DNA of 64,000 nt from PLOWO2-12-38-17 sp963709355 (GCA_963709355.1 CAVPVY010000005.1:992001-1056000); one strand, 5' to 3'; positions 1 to 9,432 are shown, counted from the first letter of the stretch. A program made the numbers and translations. The notes: a model not told the origin generated them from the letters alone.

Positions 1-784
1 GTGCCTGTTCGTAAGCGTTCTCAGCTTCCAGAAAATGTTTTGTTGAAGAGATCTTTTGTTTATAGAGAGTCTTTTCCCTCGAATAGTTTTTTTTGGCCAT
101 TCTCAACATTGCCATTGTTTTCCTATAATTGGCCCTGACCTCCCCCAGTTCTATACTATCCAATACGGCCAGCTTCTGTCCTTTCTTCACATGATCTCCC
201 CAGTCTACAAATAACTCCTTAACGACCCCGGATACCCTTGGGGAAACGATAACAAAACGATCCCGGTTTGCTCCCACCTCACCTGTTGCCTTATGAGTTA
301 CATCCATGTCAAACAACTCGACATTTTTTATGGTAATAATCTCGCCTATTATCGACTTATCGACCTTGACGGCCCCAACCTCATGGCGGCATCCGTCACA
401 TTCGATAATAGGGACATTGTGTTCACATTGTTTTTTTAAGAGGTCTTCAAAACTATCGTTTTTAATAGTCGGATTACACAAAGAACATTCGCTTTCCGGA
501 ACACCATGTTCTTGGCACATTTCACCTGAAAGTGCCTTTGATTCGCCCTTTTGAATCTCTTGCCCACTGTCATTCTGAGCGGAGCGAAGAATCTCATCTT
601 TAGAGGTTGCTTCGTTGCCAGCACCCTTCGTAGTGACATTTTCATCGCCCTTGGCGCATTGTGAATCCTGACAACCCTCGTGTTTTTGGTTTGCAAAAAC
701 ATTTCCTACCGGAAGGTTTCCAATGCATAAAAGAATAATCATGAAATTTGTCCACCATGTGTTAAATAATCGTAAACATGCCAT
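1..784 (-). CDS. RND efflux periplasmic adaptor (HlyD/CusB-like), 3' end outside window
   Basis: Open frame running off the window edge, about 261 residues visible. The chosen ATG (782-784) is followed by a hydrophobic signal-like stretch (residues 14-34). A Cys/His-rich segment follows at about residues 89-130 with HGVPESECSLC and CDGCRHEVGAV, resembling the metal-binding N-terminus of CusB/CzcB-type adaptors. Then comes the beta-barrel/lipoyl region (HKATGEVGANRD, VSPRVSGVV) and the start of a coiled-coil hairpin at the edge. The family joins an inner-membrane RND pump to a TolC-like channel for metal export, and the TolC-like gene lies just upstream on the same strand. An in-frame ATG at 859 exists but has no ribosome-binding site and lies in repeat-like DNA. 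Residues 64-72 are encoded by a dispersed repeat. The metal (Cu, Zn, Co or Cd) cannot be told. Confidence 0.85.
   Translation of the reverse strand, partial: MACLRLFNTWWTNFMIILLCIGNLPVGNVFANQKHEGCQDSQCAKGDENVTTKGAGNEATSKDEILRSAQNDSGQEIQKGESKALSGEMCQEHGVPESECSLCNPTIKNDSFEDLLKKQCEHNVPIIECDGCRHEVGAVKVDKSIIGEIITIKNVELFDMDVTHKATGEVGANRDRFVIVSPRVSGVVKELFVDWGDHVKKGQKLAVLDSIELGEVRANYRKTMAMLRMAKKNYSREKTLYKQKISSTKHFLEAENAYEQA
569..595. repeat. Dispersed repeat fragment inside an adaptor gene
   Basis: Contains CATTCTGAGCGGAGCGAAGA, a recognisable interspersed repeat core seen in many bacterial genomes. Related degraded copies occur in this window near 39121-39160 and 20400-20525. Here it is in frame inside the adaptor gene and encodes a low-complexity linker between the signal peptide and the Cys-rich segment. 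Confidence 0.5.
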
Positions 785-960
785 ACGTTTTTTTCCCTTC
801 TCGAAACAGAGTTTCTCTACTATTGCATTCCCGCACGATCCCCATTTCCATGAGGACATAGTTTGGGAACGAGTTGAAAGTTTATTTTCTTCTTTCAGAT
901 ATTCTTTTGTGTTCTTTGCGTCTTTGCGGTGAACCATTACGATAAATCTTTTTGCCGCCA

Positions 961-2304
961 TTATTGACCCCCTATTTTAATCACTGACAGTCTTTCAATG
1001 TCTGCAATAAGCAGGTTCAGGATTTTTAAAGACTCCAGATAAGACATATTCGTCTCTGCCCAGGTCCTCTGGGCATCCAGCAGATCTATATAATCAAACT
1101 CACCTTCTTTGTATCCTCTTGTAATTAATTTAAGGGATTCTTCCGCCTTTGGTAGAATCTTATCCCTATATTCAATGACGCGCTTTCGTTCCACGTTGTA
1201 TGAATTGAAATCCCTTTTTAACTGAAATAGCATTTCATTGTAAACCGACAGGTTCTCACTTTTTGCCTTTCTTGAAAGGGCCTTGCCTTTTTGTATATTA
1301 CCCTGGTTACGATTAAAAAAGGGGGCAGGTATCTCAATGCCCAACTGGACGGTGTCCAGGTTATCCTGGGTCAGGCGTTTATAACCCGCCGATACATTGA
1401 TGTCGGGTATAGCCCGTCTTTTTTCCAGCGTCAACTGTGTTTCTGCTATTTCGATATTCTTCTTTGATGCCTTAAGGACTGGCTGATTACTCTTCATATT
1501 TAATTCAAGTTCATGAAGCGATAGTTCTCCGGGTTTCGTTAGAAGCTTTCCCATTACGCCATCGACGGTTTCCTCCGGAATGCCCATCACCGTCTGTAGT
1601 TCCTTTATAGCATTTTGGAGATTGCCTTCGGCATTGGATACGGAATTTCTTGCCTTCGATAATTCCACCTCCGCCCTGAGAACGTTCGTAATAGCTACCT
1701 CGCCCGCGTCAAACCTGCGTTTCTCGCTTTCATAAATACCTTTTGCAATTTCTTCTACTTTCTTTGCAATGACGAAACCTTCCTGGTCGGCCACGGCTTT
1801 ATAAAACGACTTCTTTGTCTCAGCCACTACAGTCAGTAAAACGGCATCTCGTTCCAATTCGTTTATTTCCTTTGATTTCTCGCTTACTTTTATTCCCAGC
1901 CCCCTTTTGCCGCCTGTAATAATGGGCTGAGTTATACCAACAAGGTTTTGACTCTGATTCAACCCAACTTCATTACTTGGTATTTCCTCGGCCAGAAGTT
2001 CCAGGACGGGATTTGGATATAGTTTTGACTGTCGTAATGAGCCAATGGCTGCATCTATCTGATCCCTTGTCGATTGCAATTGCGGGTTTTTTTCAATGGC
2101 AATACGAATGGCCTCTTCAAGTGAAATTTTCTTGTTTACCGGTTGGCTAGTCTTGTCCACTGCTTTGATTGGAGCCTCTTTCGCGAAAATTATTACCTGA
2201 AAGCATGGTAAATAAAGAAAGAGAAAGACTATCGAGATACAAAATGGAAATCTATTTCTCTGAAGAGGAGATTTAAAATGAAAATACATGTGCATAAAAA
2301 ACAC
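961..2304 (-). CDS. TolC-family outer-membrane efflux protein (CzcC/CusC-like)
   Basis: 447 residues, the usual size for the family. An N-terminal hydrophobic signal (about 18-41) is followed by two OEP repeats: the first opens with KISLEEAIRIAIEKNPQLQ, and the second half contains the typical IDLLDAQRTWAE helix near the C-terminus. Long alpha-helical coiled-coil segments (about 180-240 and 340-420) match the periplasmic tunnel. It would form the outer-membrane exit channel of a tripartite metal-efflux pump. The adaptor gene follows on the same strand after about 180 bases of repeat-like sequence. An internal ATG five residues in is an alternative start. No metal-specific residues can be read from a TolC protein. 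Confidence 0.88.
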   Translation of the reverse strand: MFFMHMYFHFKSPLQRNRFPFCISIVFLFLYLPCFQVIIFAKEAPIKAVDKTSQPVNKKISLEEAIRIAIEKNPQLQSTRDQIDAAIGSLRQSKLYPNPVLELLAEEIPSNEVGLNQSQNLVGITQPIITGGKRGLGIKVSEKSKEINELERDAVLLTVVAETKKSFYKAVADQEGFVIAKKVEEIAKGIYESEKRRFDAGEVAITNVLRAEVELSKARNSVSNAEGNLQNAIKELQTVMGIPEETVDGVMGKLLTKPGELSLHELELNMKSNQPVLKASKKNIEIAETQLTLEKRRAIPDINVSAGYKRLTQDNLDTVQLGIEIPAPFFNRNQGNIQKGKALSRKAKSENLSVYNEMLFQLKRDFNSYNVERKRVIEYRDKILPKAEESLKLITRGYKEGEFDYIDLLDAQRTWAETNMSYLESLKILNLLIADIERLSVIKIGGQ

Positions 2305-2521
2305 CTTTCAAAAAACAAGTATTTACGGAGTTGCACGGGTAGATGATGTCTTTCGTAAGTAGTTTACCTCCCCCTCATCCCCCCTTGAAATGGAGAGGGA
2401 AAAGGGGCGGTTATTTTTGGTCGTGGTGTAACTACGCTCTGTATCTACCGTTTTAGAGATATTCCGTGTCTTTCCGTGATGAATTATACAGTATTGTAAA
2501 TTTTGTAGTTTGTGGAATTGA

Positions 2522-2881
2522 TTACGTGAACAAGCGCGGTGGATGATAGATGATCGTCTGGAAGATGTTGTTGGGATGATTAAAAGGCTGCGGTTTAAAC
2601 CGACTGGAGATGCTGATAAAAGGGAATGAAGCGTTTTGGAATATATGCAGGACTATATTGTGGGCACAAAGTACGCAGCAATTTTGGCAGTGTGGATTGC
2701 TTTGCGGAATATAGGAATCAGCATCGTTTTGCGACATAATGACAGGTTTCTTTTGATCGCAATGGAATAAATCCTTTTCCACGCAACCCAATACGAAACA
2801 ATCGCCAGGTATTATGCACAAGGCAAACCATATTAATAGAATACCTGTAGTACATTCTTTTAGTAAAGCTGTTCTGCTCAT
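2522..2881 (-). CDS. Small exported Cys/His-rich protein upstream of metal efflux genes
   Basis: 119 residues. One hydrophobic segment (residues 11-30) looks like a signal peptide or anchor. The mature part is Cys/His-rich (PHCQNCCVLCAHNIVLH around residues 63-79) and ends in YHPPRLFT; a C-terminal Y-x-PPR tail is something I associate with small proteins upstream of CzcCBA-type operons. It is the first gene of the efflux cluster on this strand, about 220 bases before the TolC-like gene. A periplasmic metal-binding or sensing accessory role is inferred from position and ligand content only. Confidence 0.55.
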   Translation of the reverse strand: MSRTALLKECTTGILLIWFALCIIPGDCFVLGCVEKDLFHCDQKKPVIMSQNDADSYIPQSNPHCQNCCVLCAHNIVLHIFQNASFPFISISSRFKPQPFNHPNNIFQTIIYHPPRLFT

Positions 2882-3009
2882 TTTTGATAAACCAAACAGA
2901 ATATTTTTGCAAATCTACATGTTGTCTGTTTTAGACAACCGTTAATAAAAGACTTTTTATAATGTTAATTGTTGGATTAAAAGAAAGCAAGTTTAAAAAT
3001 AATTTTTGG

Positions 3010-3038
3010 TTTACACTGTTAAAGCAGAGAGGTATACT
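3010..3038 (+). promoter_or_regulatory. Predicted sigma70-type promoter for the PAS sensor gene
   Basis: TTTACA (3010-3015) and TATACT (3033-3038) with a 17-base spacer, 49 bases before the sensor start codon. Read by eye. Confidence 0.55.
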
Positions 3039-3053
3039 ACCGTCCACGCTACG

Positions 3054-3073
3054 ATTTAACAAATCTGTTAAAT
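3054..3073 (+). promoter_or_regulatory. Perfect inverted repeat between promoter and RBS (putative operator)
   Basis: Eight-base arms ATTTAACA and TGTTAAAT separated by AATC. It sits about 16 bases after the predicted -10 box and directly before the strong AAGGAGG ribosome-binding site (3075-3081). The position suits a repressor operator or a 5' UTR hairpin; no cognate regulator is identified. Confidence 0.45.
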
Positions 3074-3086
3074 TAAGGAGGATAAT

Positions 3087-5774
3087 ATGTATATCTCTAT
3101 TAAAAACAGGCTCATTTTTCTGCTAATTGTATTTACCTTACTACCGTTTGTTTTGCTAAGGATTACAGCCTATCCAAGAGTACAAGCTGATCTTCAGGAG
3201 GTGCTGATACGAAACCTTGATGGCCTCGGCCATAAACAAGCGGAATTGGTGACCAATTGGATGCGTGAGCGAATAAAAGATGCCCGTGTAATTGCAAGCA
3301 ATCCTATGATAGCTAGGTGTGCAAAGATAACAAGAGATGATAAGGATTATATGGATTATATGGATATACTCCAATACCTTGAAATGGCAAAGATTGAGTA
3401 TGGTTACAGGGGTGTACTGATAAGTAATGATAAAGGGTTGGTAACCATCTCCACGATAGACGAAAGCGGAATAAATGATATTTCGGGGACTGATTACTTT
3501 AAGCAGTCGGTGCAGGGGAAAACCTTTGTGTCTGGTGTGATTCCCTCAGAAAGTCTCCTTTTAAATGAAGTTGGGGAGATGGAATTGGGCATGCCGACCA
3601 TGTTCGTTTCTGCACCGTTGAGAGACAGGGATGGTATTGTAAACGGTGTTATTGCCCTGAGGATAGATGTGGATACGTTGAACGGCCTGATGTTAAGCCT
3701 CAGGCTGGGAAAGACCGGTGAGACGTATCTCGTGAACAAAGATGGATACATGATTACAGAATCAAGACTTTCTATGCACCTTAAAGAAACAGGTCGGGTA
3801 AAAAAAAGGAGTGCGCTGGAATTAAAATTGGTTAATCCGGAAACCGGTGAATTGACTGACGGTGTTAAACAATGTATTACCACTAACAATGGCTTTAATG
3901 CAAAAGGGTATAAGGATTATAGAGGACAGATAGTATTGGGTGTATGGAGGTGGTTGCCGGAGTTTAATTGGGGGGTGATAGCAGAAATTGATAAGCGTGA
4001 AGGTTACGGAGCTGCCTATAATCTTAATCGTATAGTAAGTTCAGTATTGTTGGCTCTGGCATTTCCGATAGTGCTAATGGCGTATTTTATAGGCAAAAAG
4101 ACTTCTACTCCAATTATCAAGTTAACTGAAGTAACAAGGAAAATGGCTCAGGGGGATTTAACTCAAAGGGTAGATATAAAGAGAAAAGATGAAATTGGGG
4201 TATTGGCAAATTCATTTAATGCGATGGCAAAGTCACTGGATGAGAAGACAAAAGAGATAGCGGCGTCTGAGAAACGATACCGGGAGATAGTCGGCTCTAT
4301 AAAAGAAGGGGTCTATCAGTCTGAGCCGGGCGTGAACGGGGTGTTTACCTTTATTAACAAGGCTGGTGCGGAGTTGTTAGGATATAGTGACCCGAAAGAA
4401 TTGATGGGGACAAAGGTAAAGGATATTTATGCAGATCCGGAAGACAGGAAACGTCTCTGCGAAAAACTTGAAAAAGACGGGGTATGGGAAGATTCTGTAT
4501 TCACATGCAAAAGAAAAAATAGTGATACTTTCTATGCAGAACGCTCGAGTAATTTGCTGAGGGATGAGCAAGGCAGACCGGTGGCTATTTATGGGGTATT
4601 TAGGGATATATCAGAGAGAAAAAAAGCGGAGATAAAAATTATCGAGTCCGAGAATCGGTATCGTCTGTTGTTTAATTCACTAAAAGAGGGGGTCTATCAA
4701 TCTGAACCAGAAGTGGACGGGGTGTTTACATGGGTAAATCAGGCTGGCGCAGAGATTCTTGGGTATAAGTCTCCTGATGAAGTCATCGGGACGAAGGTGA
4801 AAAATATTTATGTAAATCCGGAGGAACGCAACAAGGTTGTTGAAGAGCTGAATGAAGAAGGGTTCTTAAGGTATTTTACCTCTTTCTGCAAAAGAAAGAA
4901 TGGAGAACAGTTTTACATGGAACGGACGTCCAATCTGGTTACCGATGATAAGGGGAAATCTGTCCGTATAGACGGAATATTCAGAGACATTACGGAGCGC
5001 AAGAGACTCGAAGAGGAGTTGCAGGAGTCGGAGAGGCGTCACAGGCAATTGCTGAATTCGTTGAAAGAGGGAATATATCAATGTGAGCCAACGGAAGACG
5101 GTGTCTTTACATGGATAAATCAGGTAGGCACCGAAATACTTGGTTACCGTTCGCCAGAAGAGGTGATAGGAACAAAGGTAAAAGATATTTATGTAAATCC
5201 GAATGAACGAAGGAGGGTTGTTGAAAGATTAAGTAAGGAAGGAGTATTAAAAAATTTCTCGTCATTGTGCAAGAGGAAGACCGGAAAACATTTTTTTATG
5301 GAGCGAACATCTACCATAATAAGAGATGAAAAGGGTAATCCTATTAGTATCGAAGGTATATTTAGAGACATTTCTGAACGCAAAAGACTAGAAGAGGACT
5401 TAAGGGAATCGGAAAGGCAGTTAAGAGAATTGTTGAATTCACTAAAAGAAGGGATATATCAATGCGAGCCGTCGGAAGACGGAGTCTTTACATGGATAAA
5501 TCAGGCTGGGGCAAAAATGCTAGGTTATAAGTCACCAGATGAAGTTATTGGAACTAGAACAAGAGAAGTATATATAAATCCGTTGGAAGCTAAAGAATTG
5601 ATAGAAAAACTTGAAAAGGATGGCGTTAGGAAGGATTTTACTTCCTATTGTAAGAGGAAAAATGGAGAGCGGTTTGTTTCTGAAAAGACATGCAATCTTA
5701 TTCGTGATGAAAGTGGTAAACCAATCAGGATTCAGGGTATATTTAGAGAAATAACAGAAAGGGAACGTAATTAA
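3087..5774 (+). CDS. Membrane sensor: Cache domain, HAMP, four tandem PAS domains, no output domain
   Basis: 895 residues. TM1 is at about 11-27, then a periplasmic double-Cache-like ligand domain (about 35-300), TM2 (about 314-336), HAMP (about 338-390) and four near-identical PAS units starting near 394, 520, 647 and 775. Each unit opens with a (N)SLKEGVYQ-type motif and closes with FRDI(S/T)ERK. The protein ends right after the fourth PAS unit, with no kinase, GGDEF, HD or methyl-accepting domain. It presumably senses a small extracellular ligand and signals by protein contact. The next gene, 58 bases downstream, is a protein-kinase-like protein and is the obvious candidate partner. A strong AAGGAGG supports the start. 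The near-identical PAS units imply recent internal duplication. Confidence 0.85.
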   Translation: MYISIKNRLIFLLIVFTLLPFVLLRITAYPRVQADLQEVLIRNLDGLGHKQAELVTNWMRERIKDARVIASNPMIARCAKITRDDKDYMDYMDILQYLEMAKIEYGYRGVLISNDKGLVTISTIDESGINDISGTDYFKQSVQGKTFVSGVIPSESLLLNEVGEMELGMPTMFVSAPLRDRDGIVNGVIALRIDVDTLNGLMLSLRLGKTGETYLVNKDGYMITESRLSMHLKETGRVKKRSALELKLVNPETGELTDGVKQCITTNNGFNAKGYKDYRGQIVLGVWRWLPEFNWGVIAEIDKREGYGAAYNLNRIVSSVLLALAFPIVLMAYFIGKKTSTPIIKLTEVTRKMAQGDLTQRVDIKRKDEIGVLANSFNAMAKSLDEKTKEIAASEKRYREIVGSIKEGVYQSEPGVNGVFTFINKAGAELLGYSDPKELMGTKVKDIYADPEDRKRLCEKLEKDGVWEDSVFTCKRKNSDTFYAERSSNLLRDEQGRPVAIYGVFRDISERKKAEIKIIESENRYRLLFNSLKEGVYQSEPEVDGVFTWVNQAGAEILGYKSPDEVIGTKVKNIYVNPEERNKVVEELNEEGFLRYFTSFCKRKNGEQFYMERTSNLVTDDKGKSVRIDGIFRDITERKRLEEELQESERRHRQLLNSLKEGIYQCEPTEDGVFTWINQVGTEILGYRSPEEVIGTKVKDIYVNPNERRRVVERLSKEGVLKNFSSLCKRKTGKHFFMERTSTIIRDEKGNPISIEGIFRDISERKRLEEDLRESERQLRELLNSLKEGIYQCEPSEDGVFTWINQAGAKMLGYKSPDEVIGTRTREVYINPLEAKELIEKLEKDGVRKDFTSYCKRKNGERFVSEKTCNLIRDESGKPIRIQGIFREITERERN

Positions 5775-5832
5775 GTTAAGCGACAAACTGTAACAATAGT
5801 GTCTTTATTTCCATTCAGTAGGTGGACTTAGA

Positions 5833-6639
5833 ATGTATTCTATAGACAAATACTGCTTTAAAGAATTTAAAATTGTGCCTGGTCATAGGGCAAATTACGC
5901 CATCATCTGCAATCCTGAATTTAAGGAAAATCAGTGGGGGATAAAATATCACCCCAGCAATAACTATGCGAGGGAATACAAAGTCCTGTCACAGTTTTCG
6001 CACCCTCAAATACCTGCCCGACATCGGGAAGGCATGGATGTTATGTACAAGGACGGGAAGTTTGTGCTTTCACAAAGTTACATTGTTATGACCCATTTTG
6101 AGGGTGAAGACGTTGTTGAATACTACAAGAGAAATGGGCTGCCTGACCAACAGGAAATAGGACGCGTAGTTCAATATTTTTCCAGCGCTACGTTACCCTT
6201 GCATCATATGCATTCCAAAGGATACATCCATTGTGACATCAAACCAGGCCACCTCATCCTGAATCTTGCAACGGGCACGATGGCGCTCATAGACCTCGAA
6301 TGCGCCATTAAAAGGGGAGAAATCATCTGCGGTATGAGCAAGGAATACGCCGCTCCCGAGCAAAAAGAAATGATCCGATTGTTACGCAGCGGAGAGAGCG
6401 AAAAGTCTGTGCTGAAGAAAATACAAATGGAACCCGCTTCTGATTTGTATGCCGTTGGTTTGATCTTGTATCGGGTATTAACTGGTAAATTATGGCAGGA
6501 GGCAGCCATTCTCCCGAAAGAAATTAACAATGCCGTTCCGGATAAACTGAACAAGGTTGTCATGGGACTGTTGGAAGAAAATCAATATAATCGCATCAGT
6601 ACCGCCGAGTCTATGAAGGCGGAACTGGAGGCAGTGTAA
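5833..6639 (+). CDS. Degenerate Ser/Thr protein kinase-like protein
   Basis: 268 residues, one Hanks-type kinase fold without membrane segment. Visible landmarks: VAIK-like Lys38 (WGIKYH), alpha-C Glu48, catalytic loop HCDIKPGH with Asp135, an APE-type motif (AAPEQ, 173-177) and a helix F-like DLYAVG segment. Departures: the HRD arginine is Cys134, the usual metal-binding Asn of the catalytic loop is His140, the DFG motif is replaced by DLE (154-156), and the glycine loop is poor. It may be a weak kinase or a pseudokinase. It follows the PAS-only sensor by 58 bases on the same strand, so co-transcription and a sensor-relay role are plausible inference. Confidence 0.8.
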   Translation: MYSIDKYCFKEFKIVPGHRANYAIICNPEFKENQWGIKYHPSNNYAREYKVLSQFSHPQIPARHREGMDVMYKDGKFVLSQSYIVMTHFEGEDVVEYYKRNGLPDQQEIGRVVQYFSSATLPLHHMHSKGYIHCDIKPGHLILNLATGTMALIDLECAIKRGEIICGMSKEYAAPEQKEMIRLLRSGESEKSVLKKIQMEPASDLYAVGLILYRVLTGKLWQEAAILPKEINNAVPDKLNKVVMGLLEENQYNRISTAESMKAELEAV

Positions 6640-6680
6640 TTAGGAGGACGCTAATTACAGCAATAACACGGATATGCACG

Positions 6681-6708
6681 GTAGGGGTTTAAGATTTTAA
6701 ACCCCTAC
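6681..6708. repeat. Perfect 12-bp-stem hairpin, GTAGGGG-type palindrome
   Basis: Arms GTAGGGGTTTAA and TTAAACCCCTAC with loop GATT. The same GTAGGGG...CCCC design recurs at 23099-23124, so this looks like a dispersed REP-like palindrome rather than a unique regulatory site. There is no T-tract, so it is not a standard terminator. Confidence 0.65.
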
Positions 6709-6744
6709 ATGATAATCTGTGTTTATACGTGTCCAGAAATCAAT

Positions 6745-8712
6745 ATGAAAAAGCCTTTAGCACGAAAAATAATAGAAGAACATCTTGTGTCAGGCGCATG
6801 GCAGGTCGGCGCTGAAATTGGTATCCGCATCGATCAAACTCTTACCCAGGATGCCACTGGTACTTTGGCTTACCTTGAATTTGAGTCCATGGATGTTGGA
6901 TGCATTAAGACGGAACTCTCTGTCAGCTACGTTGACCACAACCTCCTTCAAACTGATTATAAAAATGCTGACGACCATCGCTTCCTTCAGTCTATCGCAG
7001 AACGTTTCGGCATTTATTTTTCACCACCAGGCAATGGCGTTTCGCACCAGGTTCATCTGGAACGCTTCGGCGCACCTGGCAAGACGTTACTCGGTTCTGA
7101 TAGTCACACCTCAATGGGTGGAGCATTGGGCATGATTGCCGTTGGGGCAGGTGGATTAGACGTTGCCCTCGCCCTCATTGGTGAACCTTTTTTTATTCAA
7201 GTACCCAAAATACTCGGAATAAAATTAACAGGAAAGTTACCGCCGTGGGTCTCAGGAAAAGATGTAATTTTGGAAATGCTCAGGAGGCACACGGTAAAAG
7301 GAGGCGTGGGCAAGATTATTGAGTATTATGGGCATGGGGTTGAAACTCTCACCGTTACGGACAGGGCAACAATTGCAAACATGGGCGCAGAACTGGGTGC
7401 AACAACGACGATATTCCCATCAGATAGCAGAACACTGGAATTCCTTAAAAGACAGGGCAGAGAAGAAGTATGGAAAGAATACAAGTCCGATCCAGAAGCA
7501 GAATACGACGAAAACGATGAAATTAATTTGAATAAGCTCGAACCGCTTATTGCCTGTCCATCTTCACCCGACAACGTTAAAAAAGTTTCAGAGGTGGAAG
7601 GTATCCCTGTGGCTCAGGTTATTGTTGGCTCGTCTGTCAACTCTTCATTCAGAGACCTCATGATTGTTTGCAAAGTTCTTGGAGGAAAAACAGTTCATCC
7701 CTACGTAAGTCTTGAGATTAACCCCGGGAGCCGTCAGGTTATTGAGAATGTAGCAGCTTTAAATGGCGCCTTAACCCTCATCCATGCTGGTGCTCGTATC
7801 CACCAGTCAGGATGTTTGGGATGTATTGGTATGGGTCAGGCCCCCGCTGGTGGTACTGTTTCACTCAGGACATTTCCTAGAAATTTTCCGGGAAGAAGTG
7901 GCACGGAGGGCGATCAGGTTTACCTGTGCAGTCCTGAAACGGCTGTGGCTGCAGCCATTTATGGCGAGATTACAGACCCAAGAAAATTAGGTGATTATCC
8001 ACAAATTAAAGAACCCGAACGTTACCTGTTTAACGAAAACCTTATTATAAAACCTCTGCCTGTAAAGAAACGGCATGCAATAGAGATTATAAGAGGTCCG
8101 AATATCGCCCCTTTCCCCACCCTGAATACTTTGCCTGACGACTACGAAGGAGAAATTATTTTGAAAGTTGGCGATAATATTACTACCGACCACATAATGC
8201 CCGCAGGGAATGAAGTGCTCCCCTTAAGGAGCAATATCCCAGCTATTAGTGAGCATGTTTATGAGAGGATTGATACATCATTTGCGAAGCGATGCAAGGA
8301 GAAGGGGGGCGGGATTATTGTGGGGGGTGAGAATTACGGACAGGGTTCGAGTCGTGAGCATGCCACCCTTGCCCCTAGATTTCTAGGTATTCAAGTAAAA
8401 ATAGCAAAGAGTTTTGCCCGCATCCACCGTTCTAACCTAATCAATTTTGGCATAGTTCCTCTTTTATTCAAGAATTCTGGTGATTATGATTCCGTATCGC
8501 AAGGTGATTACATTCGAATTCAGGACATGAAGAAGGCAGTTAAAGAAGGAAAGGAAGAAATAAGGGTAATATGGAGTAATAAATTAACAAAACATGGAAA
8601 GGATTTTTCCCTTATTCTCAAGGCAACTCAAAGGGAGCGTGAAATCCTCGTAAACGGAGGTTTATTAAACACCGTTCGCGGCAAACTCTTTATCTCATGC
8701 CCTGTTGAATAA
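6745..8712 (+). CDS. acnA: Aconitate hydratase
   Basis: About 655 residues from the preferred start ATG 6745 (MKKPLARKIIEEH). A longer start at 6709 lies at the edge of the palindrome and adds an unlikely leader. It has the aconitase fold with DQTLTQDATG near the N-terminus, the substrate-loop segment GSDSHTSMGGALGM, [4Fe-4S] cysteines in CPSSPDN and GCLGCIGMG, and the swivel domain with GGENYGQGSSREHA. The length and style fit the shorter Aquifex-type family. It interconverts citrate and isocitrate in the TCA cycle and is cytoplasmic. It stands alone here, but Re-citrate synthase, succinyl-CoA synthetase and Kor genes lie about 17-22 kb away and would use it. Confidence 0.93.
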   Translation: MKKPLARKIIEEHLVSGAWQVGAEIGIRIDQTLTQDATGTLAYLEFESMDVGCIKTELSVSYVDHNLLQTDYKNADDHRFLQSIAERFGIYFSPPGNGVSHQVHLERFGAPGKTLLGSDSHTSMGGALGMIAVGAGGLDVALALIGEPFFIQVPKILGIKLTGKLPPWVSGKDVILEMLRRHTVKGGVGKIIEYYGHGVETLTVTDRATIANMGAELGATTTIFPSDSRTLEFLKRQGREEVWKEYKSDPEAEYDENDEINLNKLEPLIACPSSPDNVKKVSEVEGIPVAQVIVGSSVNSSFRDLMIVCKVLGGKTVHPYVSLEINPGSRQVIENVAALNGALTLIHAGARIHQSGCLGCIGMGQAPAGGTVSLRTFPRNFPGRSGTEGDQVYLCSPETAVAAAIYGEITDPRKLGDYPQIKEPERYLFNENLIIKPLPVKKRHAIEIIRGPNIAPFPTLNTLPDDYEGEIILKVGDNITTDHIMPAGNEVLPLRSNIPAISEHVYERIDTSFAKRCKEKGGGIIVGGENYGQGSSREHATLAPRFLGIQVKIAKSFARIHRSNLINFGIVPLLFKNSGDYDSVSQGDYIRIQDMKKAVKEGKEEIRVIWSNKLTKHGKDFSLILKATQREREILVNGGLLNTVRGKLFISCPVE

Positions 8713-9432
8713 ATTATAATTTGAAAGTTTAGAAATATGCTCTCAGAAATGATTACTAAACATTATAAGTTTGACAAAGACCTAACGTTTTCTTTTAAAA
8801 TAAGTTTGTTGGATTTTAGATAAGAAAGCTTTGATCTAACCTAATGATAATAAAATGATATTTGATTTTTATTGCTTATTCATTTACACTTTGACATTTA
8901 ATAAACCAAAAGGGGGAGAGGATATATTAAGGTTAGATATAGAAAACTTGGAAGATGACCACGGGCTTCAAGATTTATTTTATTAGTATTTCATGCTACC
9001 ACTTATACATTTAATGATACTCCCGCGGTAAAGATAATTGAAAGTAATAATGGTAAGGCGTTTATAAAACAACAGCAAACTGTTTGTCTACAATTTCCAG
9101 CACCTCCAATTCCTTTGCCAAAGTCTACCTGAAAATCCGACGGAAGAAATATAACGGTTCCTATTTATTAATAAATGATAACATCGTCAAGATTTACATC
9201 AAGCTTCGTACCTCTTTTAATTTTAAATATAAAATTGATATACCAAAGCCAGACAGTAAAATTAATGAGAGTGATATAGGATTATGAAAACAAATAGAAT
9301 AACTATAATGCCTATAATCAGCCTTATATATCGACAGAAAGTGTTATAGATTGTTTTGCTTTTGTTGTTTCTTGATGCAGCCGGCAAAAGTCGTAGCCAA
9401 AGGCAGCTTAATTTAATCAAAATTAAAATGAG
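8713..9432. other. 720-base AT-rich gap with decayed coding scraps
   Basis: No convincing gene. Short open stretches on the + strand exist: 8855-8986 (43 codons, ending in a hydrophilic GGEDILRLDIENLED-type segment), an unstarted frame around 8985-9130 with PAPPIPLPK, and 9084-9287 (67 codons, basic). They lie in different frames close together, which is what a gene decayed by frameshifts would look like. None matches a family I recognise. Confidence 0.4.

Noticed and set aside
306..932. Open frames opposite and alongside the adaptor gene (including one ending at 702)
   Set aside because: The reading in the adaptor frame gives a continuous Cys/His-rich HlyD-type protein; the other frames give repeat-derived or low-quality translations.
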